Assembly: GCA_945957605.1 (NCBI GenBank)
Contig: CAMFLR010000001.1
Location: forward strand, 124,001-188,000
DNA length: 64,000 nucleotides
DNA from: an uncultured Isosphaeraceae bacterium
Lineage (GTDB): Bacteria > Planctomycetota > Planctomycetia > Isosphaerales > Isosphaeraceae
Direction of reading: 5' to 3'
Below are positions 16,469 through 25,203 of the stretch, one piece after another. How positions within the stretch are numbered: position 1 is the first letter of the stretch; every line of letters starts with the position of its first letter. A program made the translations under genes and the position numbers. A model generated the notes under the pieces. It did no database searches and was not told the origin of the DNA. It worked only from the letters and a program-made list of their open reading frames with translations.

Positions 16469-17125
16469 TCATTGGCCTTCAGGAACGATCCAAAGCACAA
16501 CGCCTTCTTCGAGCTGGATATTCCAGACGTTCCGGTTCGCCCCCGTTTTTGTGAACCGGCGGTGCATCAGCATCATGGGCTTTTCGGTGGGGAGCTGAGT
16601 CGACTTCGCGTACCCGCTGACGGTGGATGAACCGGTACTCGTGCGCCACTCCTTCGGCTCGTCGACGCCGAGGATTTCGTTGCCGTCCTGTCGGACGCTC
16701 ACGCGCCACCCCTTGTCGGTTTCGACTTGATCGAGGCTGAGCCGGTGCCGTCCGGGCGGTATACTCACCCGCGCCGTAGCCTTGATCGGCACGTTCGCTT
16801 CTTTGATTCCGCGGGTCGCGATGCAGAGGTCGAACTTCCCGTCCGGGACGTGAACATCCCACTGGTGGTCGTCGGACCAGTGCGCGTCGAGCTGCACGAC
16901 TGCGAACTTTTTGGGATCGTCGACTTCGAGCTCGCGGGCGATTGGCCGCATCACTGCGATTCGTGCCTTGAGCCGCGCGATATCCTGCTGCTTGAACCAC
17001 CACGACGTCCAGACGCCAATCGCCGCGACGAGCAAAAGCATGTTCTGAAGGTTGAACACGCTCCTGCGCTTCCGCGGCATGCTTTCGACCGGTGCGTCCT
17101 GCGCTTCGGTAACAGATTCCGACAT
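16469..17125 (-). CDS. Single-pass membrane protein, unknown function
   Basis: This 218-residue protein has an acidic, Pro-containing start, a basic patch (PRKRR) and one membrane helix at about 26-42 ('MLLLVAAIGVWTSWWF'). A short coiled region (IARLKARIAVMRPIARELEV) and a beta-rich extracytoplasmic domain with 'PPGRHRLSLDQVE' follow. The downstream position of a similar-plan protein (TM, coil, beta-rich domain) on the same strand suggests the two are related and co-regulated. The ATG was preferred to a TTG six bases upstream because AGG lies six bases before it. No family was recognised. Confidence 0.65.
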   Translation of the reverse strand: MSESVTEAQDAPVESMPRKRRSVFNLQNMLLLVAAIGVWTSWWFKQQDIARLKARIAVMRPIARELEVDDPKKFAVVQLDAHWSDDHQWDVHVPDGKFDLCIATRGIKEANVPIKATARVSIPPGRHRLSLDQVETDKGWRVSVRQDGNEILGVDEPKEWRTSTGSSTVSGYAKSTQLPTEKPMMLMHRRFTKTGANRNVWNIQLEEGVVLWIVPEGQ

Positions 17126-17151
17126 GATCAACCTATTACAGTGTGCAAGTA

Positions 17152-17766
17152 TCAGGGCTGGGGCGTGAGCGTCAGAATAACGTCGTCGATGACGAATGTA
17201 TTGCCATCGCGCCGAACAAGACTATTCGTCAGAATTGGGTCATTCGCGAGCGACTCCGGAACGGTCACTCGGAGCAACACGATCGGCTTTCCGATTTCGT
17301 ATTCGACCTGCTTCGGAGAAAGAGTCTCAACCTTGAACTCGTTGAAATGCTTGATCATCCATTCGTCAAATTCCTTCGTTCCCGAAGACGAACGCGAACT
17401 ACTCCCTTGAAACGAGGTGTAACGTTCGAGCTGACCGCTCTTGCTTTGGCGATAACGTGTCCGCGCGATGAAATCGACGTCGACCATCGAGTTGCCCGAC
17501 GAGGCGCCGCTTTGGTAACTGAGCGAGTAGTTCATCTTGGCCGGCATATGAACGCGCCAGGCCCACGACATTGGCTCGCCCGTATCGAGCACTTGAATGT
17601 AGACTTTTGATGGATCTGTGATTTCAACATCACCAGCGACCTGCGCGAGGCGACGAAAATCGGCCTGAAGGCGATTTCGTTCGTTTCCCGCGCTGAAGTC
17701 GAAATATCCACCGATGAGGATAATGACAAGAAAGCCAAAGAGAATTCCACGCGATATCATTCTCAT
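17152..17766 (-). CDS. Single-pass membrane protein, unknown function
   Basis: This 204-residue protein has an N-terminal membrane helix (about 4-22, 'ISRGILFGFLVIILIGG'), a short coil (NERNRLQADFRRLAQVAG) and a beta-rich domain with a Ser-rich linker (SSSRSSSGTKEF). The layout, including 'VEITDPSKVYIQVLD' after the coil, parallels 'LEVDDPKKFAVVQLD' of the adjacent gene, so the two look like divergent paralogs. A longer in-frame reading overlaps the divergent permease gene and is Cys-rich and unlike the rest, so the start was set at the ATG before the membrane helix. Function unknown. Confidence 0.65.
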   Translation of the reverse strand: MRMISRGILFGFLVIILIGGYFDFSAGNERNRLQADFRRLAQVAGDVEITDPSKVYIQVLDTGEPMSWAWRVHMPAKMNYSLSYQSGASSGNSMVDVDFIARTRYRQSKSGQLERYTSFQGSSSRSSSGTKEFDEWMIKHFNEFKVETLSPKQVEYEIGKPIVLLRVTVPESLANDPILTNSLVRRDGNTFVIDDVILTLTPQP

Positions 17767-17939
17767 CGCCCACGACGGTTTCACTGCGGGATGATTTCCG
17801 CCCAGGTCATTCGCCGCCCCGCCACAAAGATTAACAAATTCGGCGCAGAGTTGGGCAAAAACGTCGCAAGTCGCACAATTGCCGCATAAGATCTGATCCT
17901 TCGAACAACGCTCAGGCGATGACGCAGGATTCTTGCAAA

Positions 17940-19445
17940 ATGGCGGCCGATCCGACGAACGAAGGTGACGACGAGCAAACGCTGCGCGCGATGGGATATC
18001 GCCAGGAACTCGCGCGGCGGATGTCGAGCTTTTCCAGCCTCGCACTCTCAATGTCGATCATCTGCGTTCTCTCCGGCGGCGTCACGTCGTTTCACCTGGG
18101 ACTTTGCGGCGTCGGGGGCGCATCGATTGGCCTGGGCTGGCCGCTTACGTGCCTGTTTTCGCTGGCCGTCGCCGCGACGATGGCCCAGCTTGCTTCCAGT
18201 TTCCCTACAGCCGGTGGACTCTATCACTGGGCCGCCATTCTCGGGGGACGCGGCTGGGGCTGGCTTGTCGCCTGGTTCAACCTCGCTGGCCTTGTGACGG
18301 TGCTCGCGGCCGTGAACGTTGGTTGCTATCGATTCGCCGTCGGTGCGCTGGGGCCCGTGCTTGGTTTAAGTTCATGGTGGCTCGAACCGATTGGTCAGCT
18401 CATCGGTGTCAGCTTGATCACGATTTCACATGCAAGTATCAACCATGTTGGCATTCACGCAACTACGCGTATGACCGACTTCAGCGGCTATTTGATCGTG
18501 GCTGTCTCAGCAATCCTCGCGGCCGGATTGTTCGCTTTCGCTCCATCGCACGACTTCACGCGTCTGGTCTCGTTCGCAAACTTCAGCGGCGATTCAGGGG
18601 CAAACGTGTGGCCTGCAACCGAAAGCCTCGTCTATCTCTTCGCGTTGGGATTGCTTCTGCCCGCCTACACCATTACCGGTTTCGATGCCCCCGCGCACGC
18701 CAGCGAAGAGACGCGCTCGGCCTCGCACGCGGTGCCGCGAGGGATCGTTCGCTCGGTGTTGATCTCGGGAACAGTCGGCTGGATTCTGTTGATTGCGGTG
18801 GTTCTGGCTGCGCCAAACCTTGCGGAATCCGCGCGACTTGGCGAAGGAGCCTTTCTGGCGATCGTACACAAAGTTCTTCCCGCACAACTCGCAATCGGCC
18901 TGACGATCGGCATCATCATCGCGCAATATCTCTGCGGCCTCGCAACCGTCACCTCGGCCTCGCGCATGACCTTCGCTTTCGCGCGCGACGGCGGCCTCCC
19001 CTGCTCCGCCTGGCTGAGATTCGTCAGTCCCAAGCACCGCACCCCCGCGCCGGCAATCTGGACGGTCGCAATCGCCTCCGTCGCATTCACGGCTTGGACG
19101 CCGATCTATTCGACGATCACCGCCGTGTGCGTGATTTTCCTGTATCTTTCGTATGTCATTCCCACCGCGCTCGGGTTCTTCGCATATCGCCGCACCTGGA
19201 CCGAATTCGGCCCCTGGCACCTCGGCCGCTGGTATCGTCCCCTCGCGGCTATAAGCGTGATCGGTTGCATCTGTCTACTCGTGATCGGTATGCAACCGCC
19301 GAACGATCGCTCGATTTGGGTGGTTAGCGTTGCCACAGCTCTTCTTGCGATCATCTGGTTCGCCCGCGAAAGATCGCGATTTCCTGGCCCGCCGGTGATT
19401 GATATGCGACCCAACGGCGGAAAAACGATTCAAAATAATGATTGA
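17940..19445 (+). CDS. APC-family amino acid permease
   Basis: This 501-residue secondary transporter has about twelve hydrophobic helices. The N-terminal signature 'LGYRQELARRMSSFSSLAL' type segment (here 'MGYRQELARRMSSFSSLA'), 'SFPTAGGLYHWAAILGG' after TM2-3 and 'GFDAPAHASEETRSA' in the cytoplasmic loop are characteristic of the GABA/amino acid permease branch of the APC superfamily. It would import an amino acid or amine by proton symport or exchange; the substrate is not deducible. The start at this ATG has AGGA ten bases upstream; another ATG 21 bases earlier is possible. It ends a few bases from the converging membrane protein gene. Confidence 0.88.
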   Translation: MAADPTNEGDDEQTLRAMGYRQELARRMSSFSSLALSMSIICVLSGGVTSFHLGLCGVGGASIGLGWPLTCLFSLAVAATMAQLASSFPTAGGLYHWAAILGGRGWGWLVAWFNLAGLVTVLAAVNVGCYRFAVGALGPVLGLSSWWLEPIGQLIGVSLITISHASINHVGIHATTRMTDFSGYLIVAVSAILAAGLFAFAPSHDFTRLVSFANFSGDSGANVWPATESLVYLFALGLLLPAYTITGFDAPAHASEETRSASHAVPRGIVRSVLISGTVGWILLIAVVLAAPNLAESARLGEGAFLAIVHKVLPAQLAIGLTIGIIIAQYLCGLATVTSASRMTFAFARDGGLPCSAWLRFVSPKHRTPAPAIWTVAIASVAFTAWTPIYSTITAVCVIFLYLSYVIPTALGFFAYRRTWTEFGPWHLGRWYRPLAAISVIGCICLLVIGMQPPNDRSIWVVSVATALLAIIWFARERSRFPGPPVIDMRPNGGKTIQNND

Positions 19446-20081
19446 TCAAAGGTATTCAAGCTTGTGCGCGGCATCCACACCCCAGATGACCATCAGGCCC
19501 TCGACGAGAAGCCAGCCGAGGTAATGGCTGATCGTTGCGACCTTGTCTTGGCGATCGGGCCGGGGTAAATACAGCGAGATAATTGCAATCGAGAATGTAA
19601 GCCGGCAGAACTCTGACATCAGTGTATAGTGCAACACCATAGACCGATGACTAACGATTGGAGCAGCCTCCCATACTTGAGCGGAAAGGACGAGACCGCA
19701 CCAGGCCATAACAAGGTGTCCGCCGCTGATTCGTTTACCCATGCGCACCCGATACGCGACAAACACCGGGCCAAAACTATAAACAATCATTGCGATGACG
19801 TAGATCGGGGCACAGCCCGATCCGCCCAGGAAGAGCCATATGATCATCAAGATGCCGGCGACTGGCGCAGCAATGTTTGAGAGGTTTTTGCGAATACTGC
19901 GCGGCTCGTCTGCAAAGAGACGGTCAAAAGGCCAAACCAGCATAAGAAACGGTATCCAGAAGAAAACCAGAGTCGTGCAAACGTAGCCAAGAGCGTCAAA
20001 AGGAAATGGGGTGAGCACGGCGACCACAAGCACAGCCACCATCGCCTGCCGAATTGTGATTTTGCCGAGCGTAAATGACAT
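19446..20081 (-). CDS. Multi-pass membrane protein, tandem paralog A
   Basis: This 211-residue protein has about six hydrophobic segments. It begins 'FTLGKITIRQAMVAVLVV' and contains 'WPFDRLFADEP', 'ISGGHLVMAW' and, at its end, 'LVEGLMVIWGVDAAHKLEYL'. The same landmarks in the same order occur in the next upstream gene, so the two arose by tandem duplication. The N-terminal 'ITIR..M..V' segment before the first helix is frequent in planctomycete small membrane proteins. Function unknown. Confidence 0.7.
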   Translation of the reverse strand: MSFTLGKITIRQAMVAVLVVAVLTPFPFDALGYVCTTLVFFWIPFLMLVWPFDRLFADEPRSIRKNLSNIAAPVAGILMIIWLFLGGSGCAPIYVIAMIVYSFGPVFVAYRVRMGKRISGGHLVMAWCGLVLSAQVWEAAPIVSHRSMVLHYTLMSEFCRLTFSIAIISLYLPRPDRQDKVATISHYLGWLLVEGLMVIWGVDAAHKLEYL

Positions 20082-20123
20082 TCGGGCGATCCCGATGGTG
20101 GTTGCGGTTCAGGAATGATAAAG

Positions 20124-20750
20124 CTAGAAATATTTCAGTACTCTAGCAGATGAAACACCCCAGAGCACGACGACAAGTTCCATTAGAATCCAACCTGCGT
20201 AGTGCACTATTATTCCGGGGTTGTCTGCAGGTTCTGGACTCGGCAGTTGAGGCGCGAGAAGAGAAATCGCGAGAGAAATCCATGCCAGGTCGATCATCGC
20301 GAGTTGCACTGCCGCGACTTGTTGGCAGCCTCGATCTGCGAAGAGTAGCACTGAAAGAGAAACGCTCGCCCATCCCCCAACGGCGTGACCGCTCGTTATC
20401 GGTAGTCGTGCACGTAATCGGTGTCCCACGAACAGCGGGGGAACCATGAGCGCGGAAAAAAACAGGCCGATCAGCAAGCCAGTGGGCGATGCGACGAGGC
20501 AGACGAACGCGAACCAAGTAATCGCAACGGGAGGCAGAATGACGATCCATAAATGAGTTGGCGATCTTCGTGAATCGGCTGTAAATAGTCCATCAAAGGG
20601 CCAGGTGATGAGTGAGATCGGAACCCAGAAGAATGGCACAACCAAACAGAGTGCGGAGATCGTCTGATCGCGGAGGGACAAGACGACCGCGGCGAGTACC
20701 ACGAGAAGCATCAGACGTCTGATCGTGATTTTAGGGCTGGAAAATCGCAT
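20124..20750 (-). CDS. Multi-pass membrane protein, tandem paralog B
   Basis: This 208-residue protein parallels paralog A: 'KITIRRLMLLVVLAAVV' start, 'WPFDGLFTADS', 'ITSGHAVGGWASV' and the end 'LMELVVVLWGVSSARVLKYF'. Six or so membrane helices are predicted by eye. The start is firm, with GAGGAG seven bases before the ATG. It lies 42 bases upstream of paralog A and is probably co-transcribed with it. It is divergent from the 594-residue protein gene. No family or function was recognised. Confidence 0.7.
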   Translation of the reverse strand: MRFSSPKITIRRLMLLVVLAAVVLSLRDQTISALCLVVPFFWVPISLITWPFDGLFTADSRRSPTHLWIVILPPVAITWFAFVCLVASPTGLLIGLFFSALMVPPLFVGHRLRARLPITSGHAVGGWASVSLSVLLFADRGCQQVAAVQLAMIDLAWISLAISLLAPQLPSPEPADNPGIIVHYAGWILMELVVVLWGVSSARVLKYF

Positions 20751-20927
20751 GACGCTCTCCTCGCCAGCGTGATAAGGCTCTTCCGATCAAACCCGACAAT
20801 CGAGAGCCACGAAATCGAAGGAAAGCGCACGGAAGGCGAGAAGAAACTTGCCCGAATACCGAACCTCATCCACGACGCGATGTCTGAAAGCGTGCCAATC
20901 ATTTCGAAGCGGAAGAGGTTAAGGATC

Positions 20928-22712
20928 ATGGCGATTCGATTTTTCACTTACAATGGATGGAACGATAAGCTCGAGGTCGCCGTCGACACGCGGCCGCAGG
21001 TCCTTCGTCTGGCCATCGATCCGTACATGACTCACGATGAAATGATGCGCGGTGATGTCGGCATAAGAAGCGATGTCGGCGGCATCAGGACAATCAATTT
21101 CGACACAAAACGCAGCTACTCGGCGGCGATTTATCCCAGCATCGTCGCAATGCCCGGGCGTGGAAATCGGTTTGTCGCGGCGTCGGTTTTGGCTCAAAAA
21201 ACGAAGGTCGTCGACGATGGGATTGTCGCGGCCATTGAAGTTTTGACGAACGATGGTCGTAGTTCGTTCCCTGGCCGCGCGCCGTTTCTTCGTGGCCTGC
21301 AAGAATTGCTCCGCGCTCAGTGGGCTGCGAACCCAGACGAAAAACATCTTGCAGAGGCGATCGGTTTGGTTGCCGCGCTGCGATCGCTCAATTCTGAAGG
21401 CGAATCGGAGGAAGAAGAAGGCTGGCCGACGGCTTTGAAGTTGCGCAAAGGACGTCATCTTCGCGAAATCCGCCAGGAATGTGCTGGCGACATTCCGCTC
21501 GGAATCTACTCGTGGGATGCGCGGTTTGGTGCGATCTACCGCCAGGGAAAGGCACTTCAGCTTGCGCTCGAGCCGGCGCTTGCGACCCTCCTTGCGGATG
21601 CGATTGCAGGTGATGCAACTACGCGCGAAAGCTATCGACGACTTCTCGCGCTTGCGAATCTGACGAACCCGTTTGTGCGTCCAACGCTCTTGGAAGATCG
21701 AACAGATTCCGCGATTTTCCCTGCTTCGGAATCGCTGGAAGGCCAGATTGTAAAATTACTGTTTGGCAACTCGCCAATTCCGCCAGGTTTCGACCTGATC
21801 GGCGAGCTTATTGCGCGGGTTGTCGATCGAACGATGTCGCTCGCACCCACGAGTGAAAGCGGTTGGTACGACCACGTCGTGCACTCGCTTGAGCCGCTGC
21901 TCATTCCCGAGCGCATGCCCGAAGCGGCCAAACTCCGGTTTGATGCTTCTTATCAGTCCGATCTCCGCGACCTGTTTCGTTCGCTGCTGGCTCTTACGCG
22001 CGAAACGCACATCAAACAACTGGAGACTCCGCGCGCAGGCGGTGCCCCGCTCGTCGTAAGTCCGCACCTTACGTTCGAGCCGCTGGCGGAGCATTATCTC
22101 AGACGTGCGCAATCCTATCGCTTCGTGCGCGAACGATTGCTCGAAACTGTCGGCGAAGATGCGTTGCGTGGCCAGAATTGCCTGCGGCAGAGTGGTGACA
22201 CTGGTGTGTCAATCCTCGACGAGTTGATTGGAATGGAACGTCTCTATGTTGGAGCGTGGGCGATCGTGCACGACGAGATTGGAATGCCGATCAAAGTCGC
22301 CGACGCCACCGAACTCGCCTGGATCCATTCGGCCCGCGCCGACGCCCGTGCATGGCGAATCCGGCATCTGAACGATCCCGACCTGGCGGAAGACGTTCGG
22401 ATGATGGTGCCGCTCTACTTCGACATCGAGCGAAAAGAGTGGGAAGTTCTCGCCATGCTTGGCTACGAACAACGCAACCTTCGTGCGACATTTGAAGTGA
22501 AGCCGGACGTAACGATTCGCGACTCCCGAGGTGAACTGCGTCAGCACGAGATCGTCTGGTCGAGGAACTCGTTCCCATTGCCTCGTCCGGTGACGGTAAC
22601 CTGTCGCACGCGGCGATTGCTCAATCGCGAGCAATTTCGCGGGTTGTGCAAAGAGCACGTGACGATTCCTGCGATCGTCGCAGCGGTCGAGGCACTCGAA
22701 CCGGCGTGCTGA
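20928..22712 (+). CDS. Unrecognised 594-residue protein
   Basis: The protein has no signal peptide or membrane helix and is probably cytoplasmic. It is rich in Arg, Leu and Glu with an acidic patch ('GESEEEEGW') near residue 160. The second half contains helical stretches and 'ERLYVGAWAIVHDEIGMPI' and ends 'CKEHVTIPAIVAAVEALEP'. No catalytic motif or known family was recognised. The start was placed at the ATG preceded by AAGGATC rather than 159 bases upstream, where the sequence is basic and overlaps the divergent promoter zone. A phage, toxin or helicase relation was looked for and not found. Confidence 0.6.
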   Translation: MAIRFFTYNGWNDKLEVAVDTRPQVLRLAIDPYMTHDEMMRGDVGIRSDVGGIRTINFDTKRSYSAAIYPSIVAMPGRGNRFVAASVLAQKTKVVDDGIVAAIEVLTNDGRSSFPGRAPFLRGLQELLRAQWAANPDEKHLAEAIGLVAALRSLNSEGESEEEEGWPTALKLRKGRHLREIRQECAGDIPLGIYSWDARFGAIYRQGKALQLALEPALATLLADAIAGDATTRESYRRLLALANLTNPFVRPTLLEDRTDSAIFPASESLEGQIVKLLFGNSPIPPGFDLIGELIARVVDRTMSLAPTSESGWYDHVVHSLEPLLIPERMPEAAKLRFDASYQSDLRDLFRSLLALTRETHIKQLETPRAGGAPLVVSPHLTFEPLAEHYLRRAQSYRFVRERLLETVGEDALRGQNCLRQSGDTGVSILDELIGMERLYVGAWAIVHDEIGMPIKVADATELAWIHSARADARAWRIRHLNDPDLAEDVRMMVPLYFDIERKEWEVLAMLGYEQRNLRATFEVKPDVTIRDSRGELRQHEIVWSRNSFPLPRPVTVTCRTRRLLNREQFRGLCKEHVTIPAIVAAVEALEPAC

Positions 22713-22790
22713 TCGACCAAATGGCGGAAGGCACGCGTTTGTGGTGAAATTGACGGCGGAAACCCACCTACTCTCACCCGAGCCTCGCCA

Positions 22791-24167
22791 ATGACACAGC
22801 CGCGCATCAATCGTCGTGAAGTTCTCAAATCCTCGCTCGCCTGGGCGGGGGCGATTTCTCTCGGCACCTCGGCCCGTGCGCTCGGGTTTGTCGCGGCGAA
22901 CGACCGCCCACGCGTCGGGGCGATCGGCACGGGGAGCCGGTGGTGCCAGAAGGCCGCTGGACTCAAAGGACCGCACGGCACCGCGCCCGATTTTCGGAAG
23001 CTCGGCGACTATGTTGCGATTTGCGACGTCGATGCGAATCGCCGCGGTCTTGCAACTGAGCTGGTGAAGGACTGGTGCGGCCACAGTCCCGATGCCTCAG
23101 TCGACTACCGCGCGATCATCGATCGCAAAGATATCGATATCGTACACATCACCACGCCCGACCACTGGCATGCAAAGATTGCGATCGAAGCGATGCTCGC
23201 AGGCAAGGATGTTTACTGCGAAAAGCCGATGACGCTGACGATCGACGAAGGCAAGAAGATGTGCGAGGTGACCAAGAAAACTGGTCGCATCGTGCAGATC
23301 GGCACTCAGCAGCGCAGCGAGATGACGTTCCTGAAAGCGATTGCACTCGTGCGCGATGGCCGGATTGGCAAGCTCAAGAAGGCGACCTGTTCGATCGGTG
23401 CCGCGACGAGCAGCCCCCAAATTCCGGTGGTCGATGCGCCGAAGACGCTCGATTGGAATCTCTGGCTCGGGCCAGCGCCTCAGGTTGCGTTCCGCTACCT
23501 CGCGGGCGATAACGGCGAAACCAAAAGCTGGTCGCGCTGCCATTACGAATTCCGCTGGTGGTACGAATACTCGGGCGGCAAGCTGACCGACTGGGGCGCG
23601 CACCATGTCGATATCGCCACCTGGGCGATGGACAAAACCGCGACGGGGCCGGTCTCCGTCGATCCCGTGATGGTGAAGCATCCCGTCGCGTTCAAGGATG
23701 GTTTCCCGACCGACGACTCGCGCTACAATACCGCAACCGAGTTCCTCATCCGCGCGAAATACGCCGATGGCATGGAGCTTGAGATTCGCCACGATGGAAC
23801 GAATGGCATCACTCTGGAAGGGACCGAGGGAAGCATCTTCGTGGCGCGCGGCAAGCTATCAGGCAAGGCGGTCGATGAGCTCGCATCGAAGCCGCTGCCG
23901 GACGGTGCGATCGAACGCGTCTACAAGGGGCGACCAGTTGTCGACCACTTGCGAAACTTCTTCGATTGCGTCGTCGCCAGCAAGGAACCGGTTTCTGATG
24001 TTTACAGCCATCATCGTGCACTCACGACGTGCCATCTCGCCGGCATCGCAGCGCGTTTCGGCCGCCCGGTGAAGTGGGATCCCGCGCGAGAGATGATTGT
24101 CGATGATCCTCAGGCCCAGGCGTTCCTCGCCCGCGAGCCACGGAAAGGATTTGAGACTTCTGTCTGA
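22791..24167 (+). CDS. Gfo/Idh/MocA-family oxidoreductase, TAT-exported
   Basis: This 458-residue NAD(P)-dependent sugar-type oxidoreductase has a twin-arginine leader ('INRREVLKSSLAWAGAI'), a Rossmann motif 'VGAIGTGSRW' at about 42-51, the family hallmark 'EKPMTLTI', and a C-terminal beta-sheet substrate domain with 'GGKLTDWGAHHVDIATWAM' (Asp and two His of the active region). Exported members are abundant in planctomycetes and are presumed to act on sugars or cyclitols outside the cytoplasm, usually with cofactor bound before TAT export. Neighbouring genes do not fix the substrate, though a glycosidase fusion lies 1 kb downstream. Confidence 0.9.
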   Translation: MTQPRINRREVLKSSLAWAGAISLGTSARALGFVAANDRPRVGAIGTGSRWCQKAAGLKGPHGTAPDFRKLGDYVAICDVDANRRGLATELVKDWCGHSPDASVDYRAIIDRKDIDIVHITTPDHWHAKIAIEAMLAGKDVYCEKPMTLTIDEGKKMCEVTKKTGRIVQIGTQQRSEMTFLKAIALVRDGRIGKLKKATCSIGAATSSPQIPVVDAPKTLDWNLWLGPAPQVAFRYLAGDNGETKSWSRCHYEFRWWYEYSGGKLTDWGAHHVDIATWAMDKTATGPVSVDPVMVKHPVAFKDGFPTDDSRYNTATEFLIRAKYADGMELEIRHDGTNGITLEGTEGSIFVARGKLSGKAVDELASKPLPDGAIERVYKGRPVVDHLRNFFDCVVASKEPVSDVYSHHRALTTCHLAGIAARFGRPVKWDPAREMIVDDPQAQAFLAREPRKGFETSV

Positions 24168-24174
24168 AACGAAA

Positions 24175-24220
24175 GGAAATCGGCGCGACACTTCACATCG
24201 AACGTGCCGCGCCGATTTCC
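24175..24220. terminator. Bidirectional terminator-like hairpin
   Basis: A perfect 13-bp inverted repeat, GGAAATCGGCGCG with CGCGCCGATTTCC, spans a 20-base loop between the converging oxidoreductase and PEP-CTERM genes. It lacks a long T run. Confidence 0.6.
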
Positions 24221-24241
24221 ACCACTCGACACGAGCGAGAC

Positions 24242-24850
24242 TTAATTCCCGCGCGCGTTCATTCTGCGACGAAGACTTCCGAAACCGAGCGTCACGATCG
24301 CTGAAATCGCGAGTGTAATCTGCGATGGTTCAGGCACGGCCGAGACAATGGTGTCGGAGGTGACTGCCCACACGGGAAGTAGATCGGTGTCGTTTGCCTG
24401 GCTGGGGTAGCCGTAGAAGAAGTTGAAACTCACGCCGCTCACGGGAGTCCAGTAATACGTCTGCACATTCGCAGCGTAGTCGTTCGTCCCCGCGCCGAAG
24501 AAAACCTGCGTGCCGTATTTGTGATCGGCTCCCGGGGATCCGGGAGCACCAAACGGATAGAGATTCGTGAAGAGCGAGGTGAATTCCGCCTCATCCGGCA
24601 GTCGCCACTGAATACCGTTCAAACCCGGAATCGCTAACGAACTCGCCCAGGTTTGCGCTCCGCTATAATCAAACGTTTGGCCCGAGAGATTCGCGTCGCG
24701 CGTCCAGGTGACTTGTGTCACGTTATCATAAATCAAATCGACACCATTGATTTTCTCATAGACCAACCCCGCTCGCGCCTCGCTTGCCGCGAACGCGCCG
24801 AGCACAATCCCGGTCAGCATGACCAACGCCGCACGCCTTGAACCCTGCAT
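24242..24850 (-). CDS. PEP-CTERM protein with DUF1566-like domain
   Basis: This 202-residue exported protein has an N-terminal signal peptide ending near 'SEARAG', a central DUF1566/Lcl-type domain ('WRLPDEAEFTSLFTN', 'QTFDYSGAQTWA', 'YYWTP') and a C-terminal PEP-CTERM sorting signal: VPEPSQ, a hydrophobic helix and a basic RRR end. Such tails are processed by exosortase and anchor or release proteins at the surface. The start was chosen at the ATG with GGAG six bases upstream, 21 bases inside the longest frame. The domain has no assigned catalytic role. Confidence 0.85.
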   Translation of the reverse strand: MQGSRRAALVMLTGIVLGAFAASEARAGLVYEKINGVDLIYDNVTQVTWTRDANLSGQTFDYSGAQTWASSLAIPGLNGIQWRLPDEAEFTSLFTNLYPFGAPGSPGADHKYGTQVFFGAGTNDYAANVQTYYWTPVSGVSFNFFYGYPSQANDTDLLPVWAVTSDTIVSAVPEPSQITLAISAIVTLGFGSLRRRMNARGN

Positions 24851-25203
24851 CGCAAGCTCCGTTCGTGTCATTAAACGTGTCGTATTTGGGCCGCTCGCCT
24901 GCTCTCAACCTGTGCCAAGGTTGCTAGCGAGAGGGTTTCGCGGCGAATGTCGGCCAAGTTTAACGGATAAGCCGCCATTTGCCATGAAGATTCCTGAACG
25001 TGGTATAAAAAAGCCGTTTGTGGCATTCTTCGCCGTTCCCACCACATACGCACGAACTCGCCGATCGTTACCGCTCAGCGGCGAGTTTGCGTAATTCGCT
25101 TGTCTATCACGAGTTGCGGACGGTCGTATGCCTGTGGCGGCCGCACGGTTATGCTTTGGGCGGGTGTCATCAAATCGACGCGCAGCCAACGAGGAGTCGC
25201 ACG
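24851..25203. other. Divergent intergenic region
   Basis: This region lies between the PEP-CTERM gene and the deacetylase fusion gene. A weak promoter candidate, TTGCCA at 24979 and TATAAA at 25004, points right with an over-long 19-base spacer. An open frame continues upstream of the fusion gene's start here, but its sequence has no signal peptide and is treated as non-coding. Nothing else was recognised. Confidence 0.3.

Noticed and set aside
17767-18051. N-terminal extension of the 204-residue membrane protein
   Set aside because: It would overlap the divergent permease gene and would put about 95 Cys/Arg-rich residues before a clear signal/membrane helix.
18104-19327. 407-codon plus-strand open frame
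   Set aside because: Out-of-frame shadow of the APC permease, highly Arg-rich.
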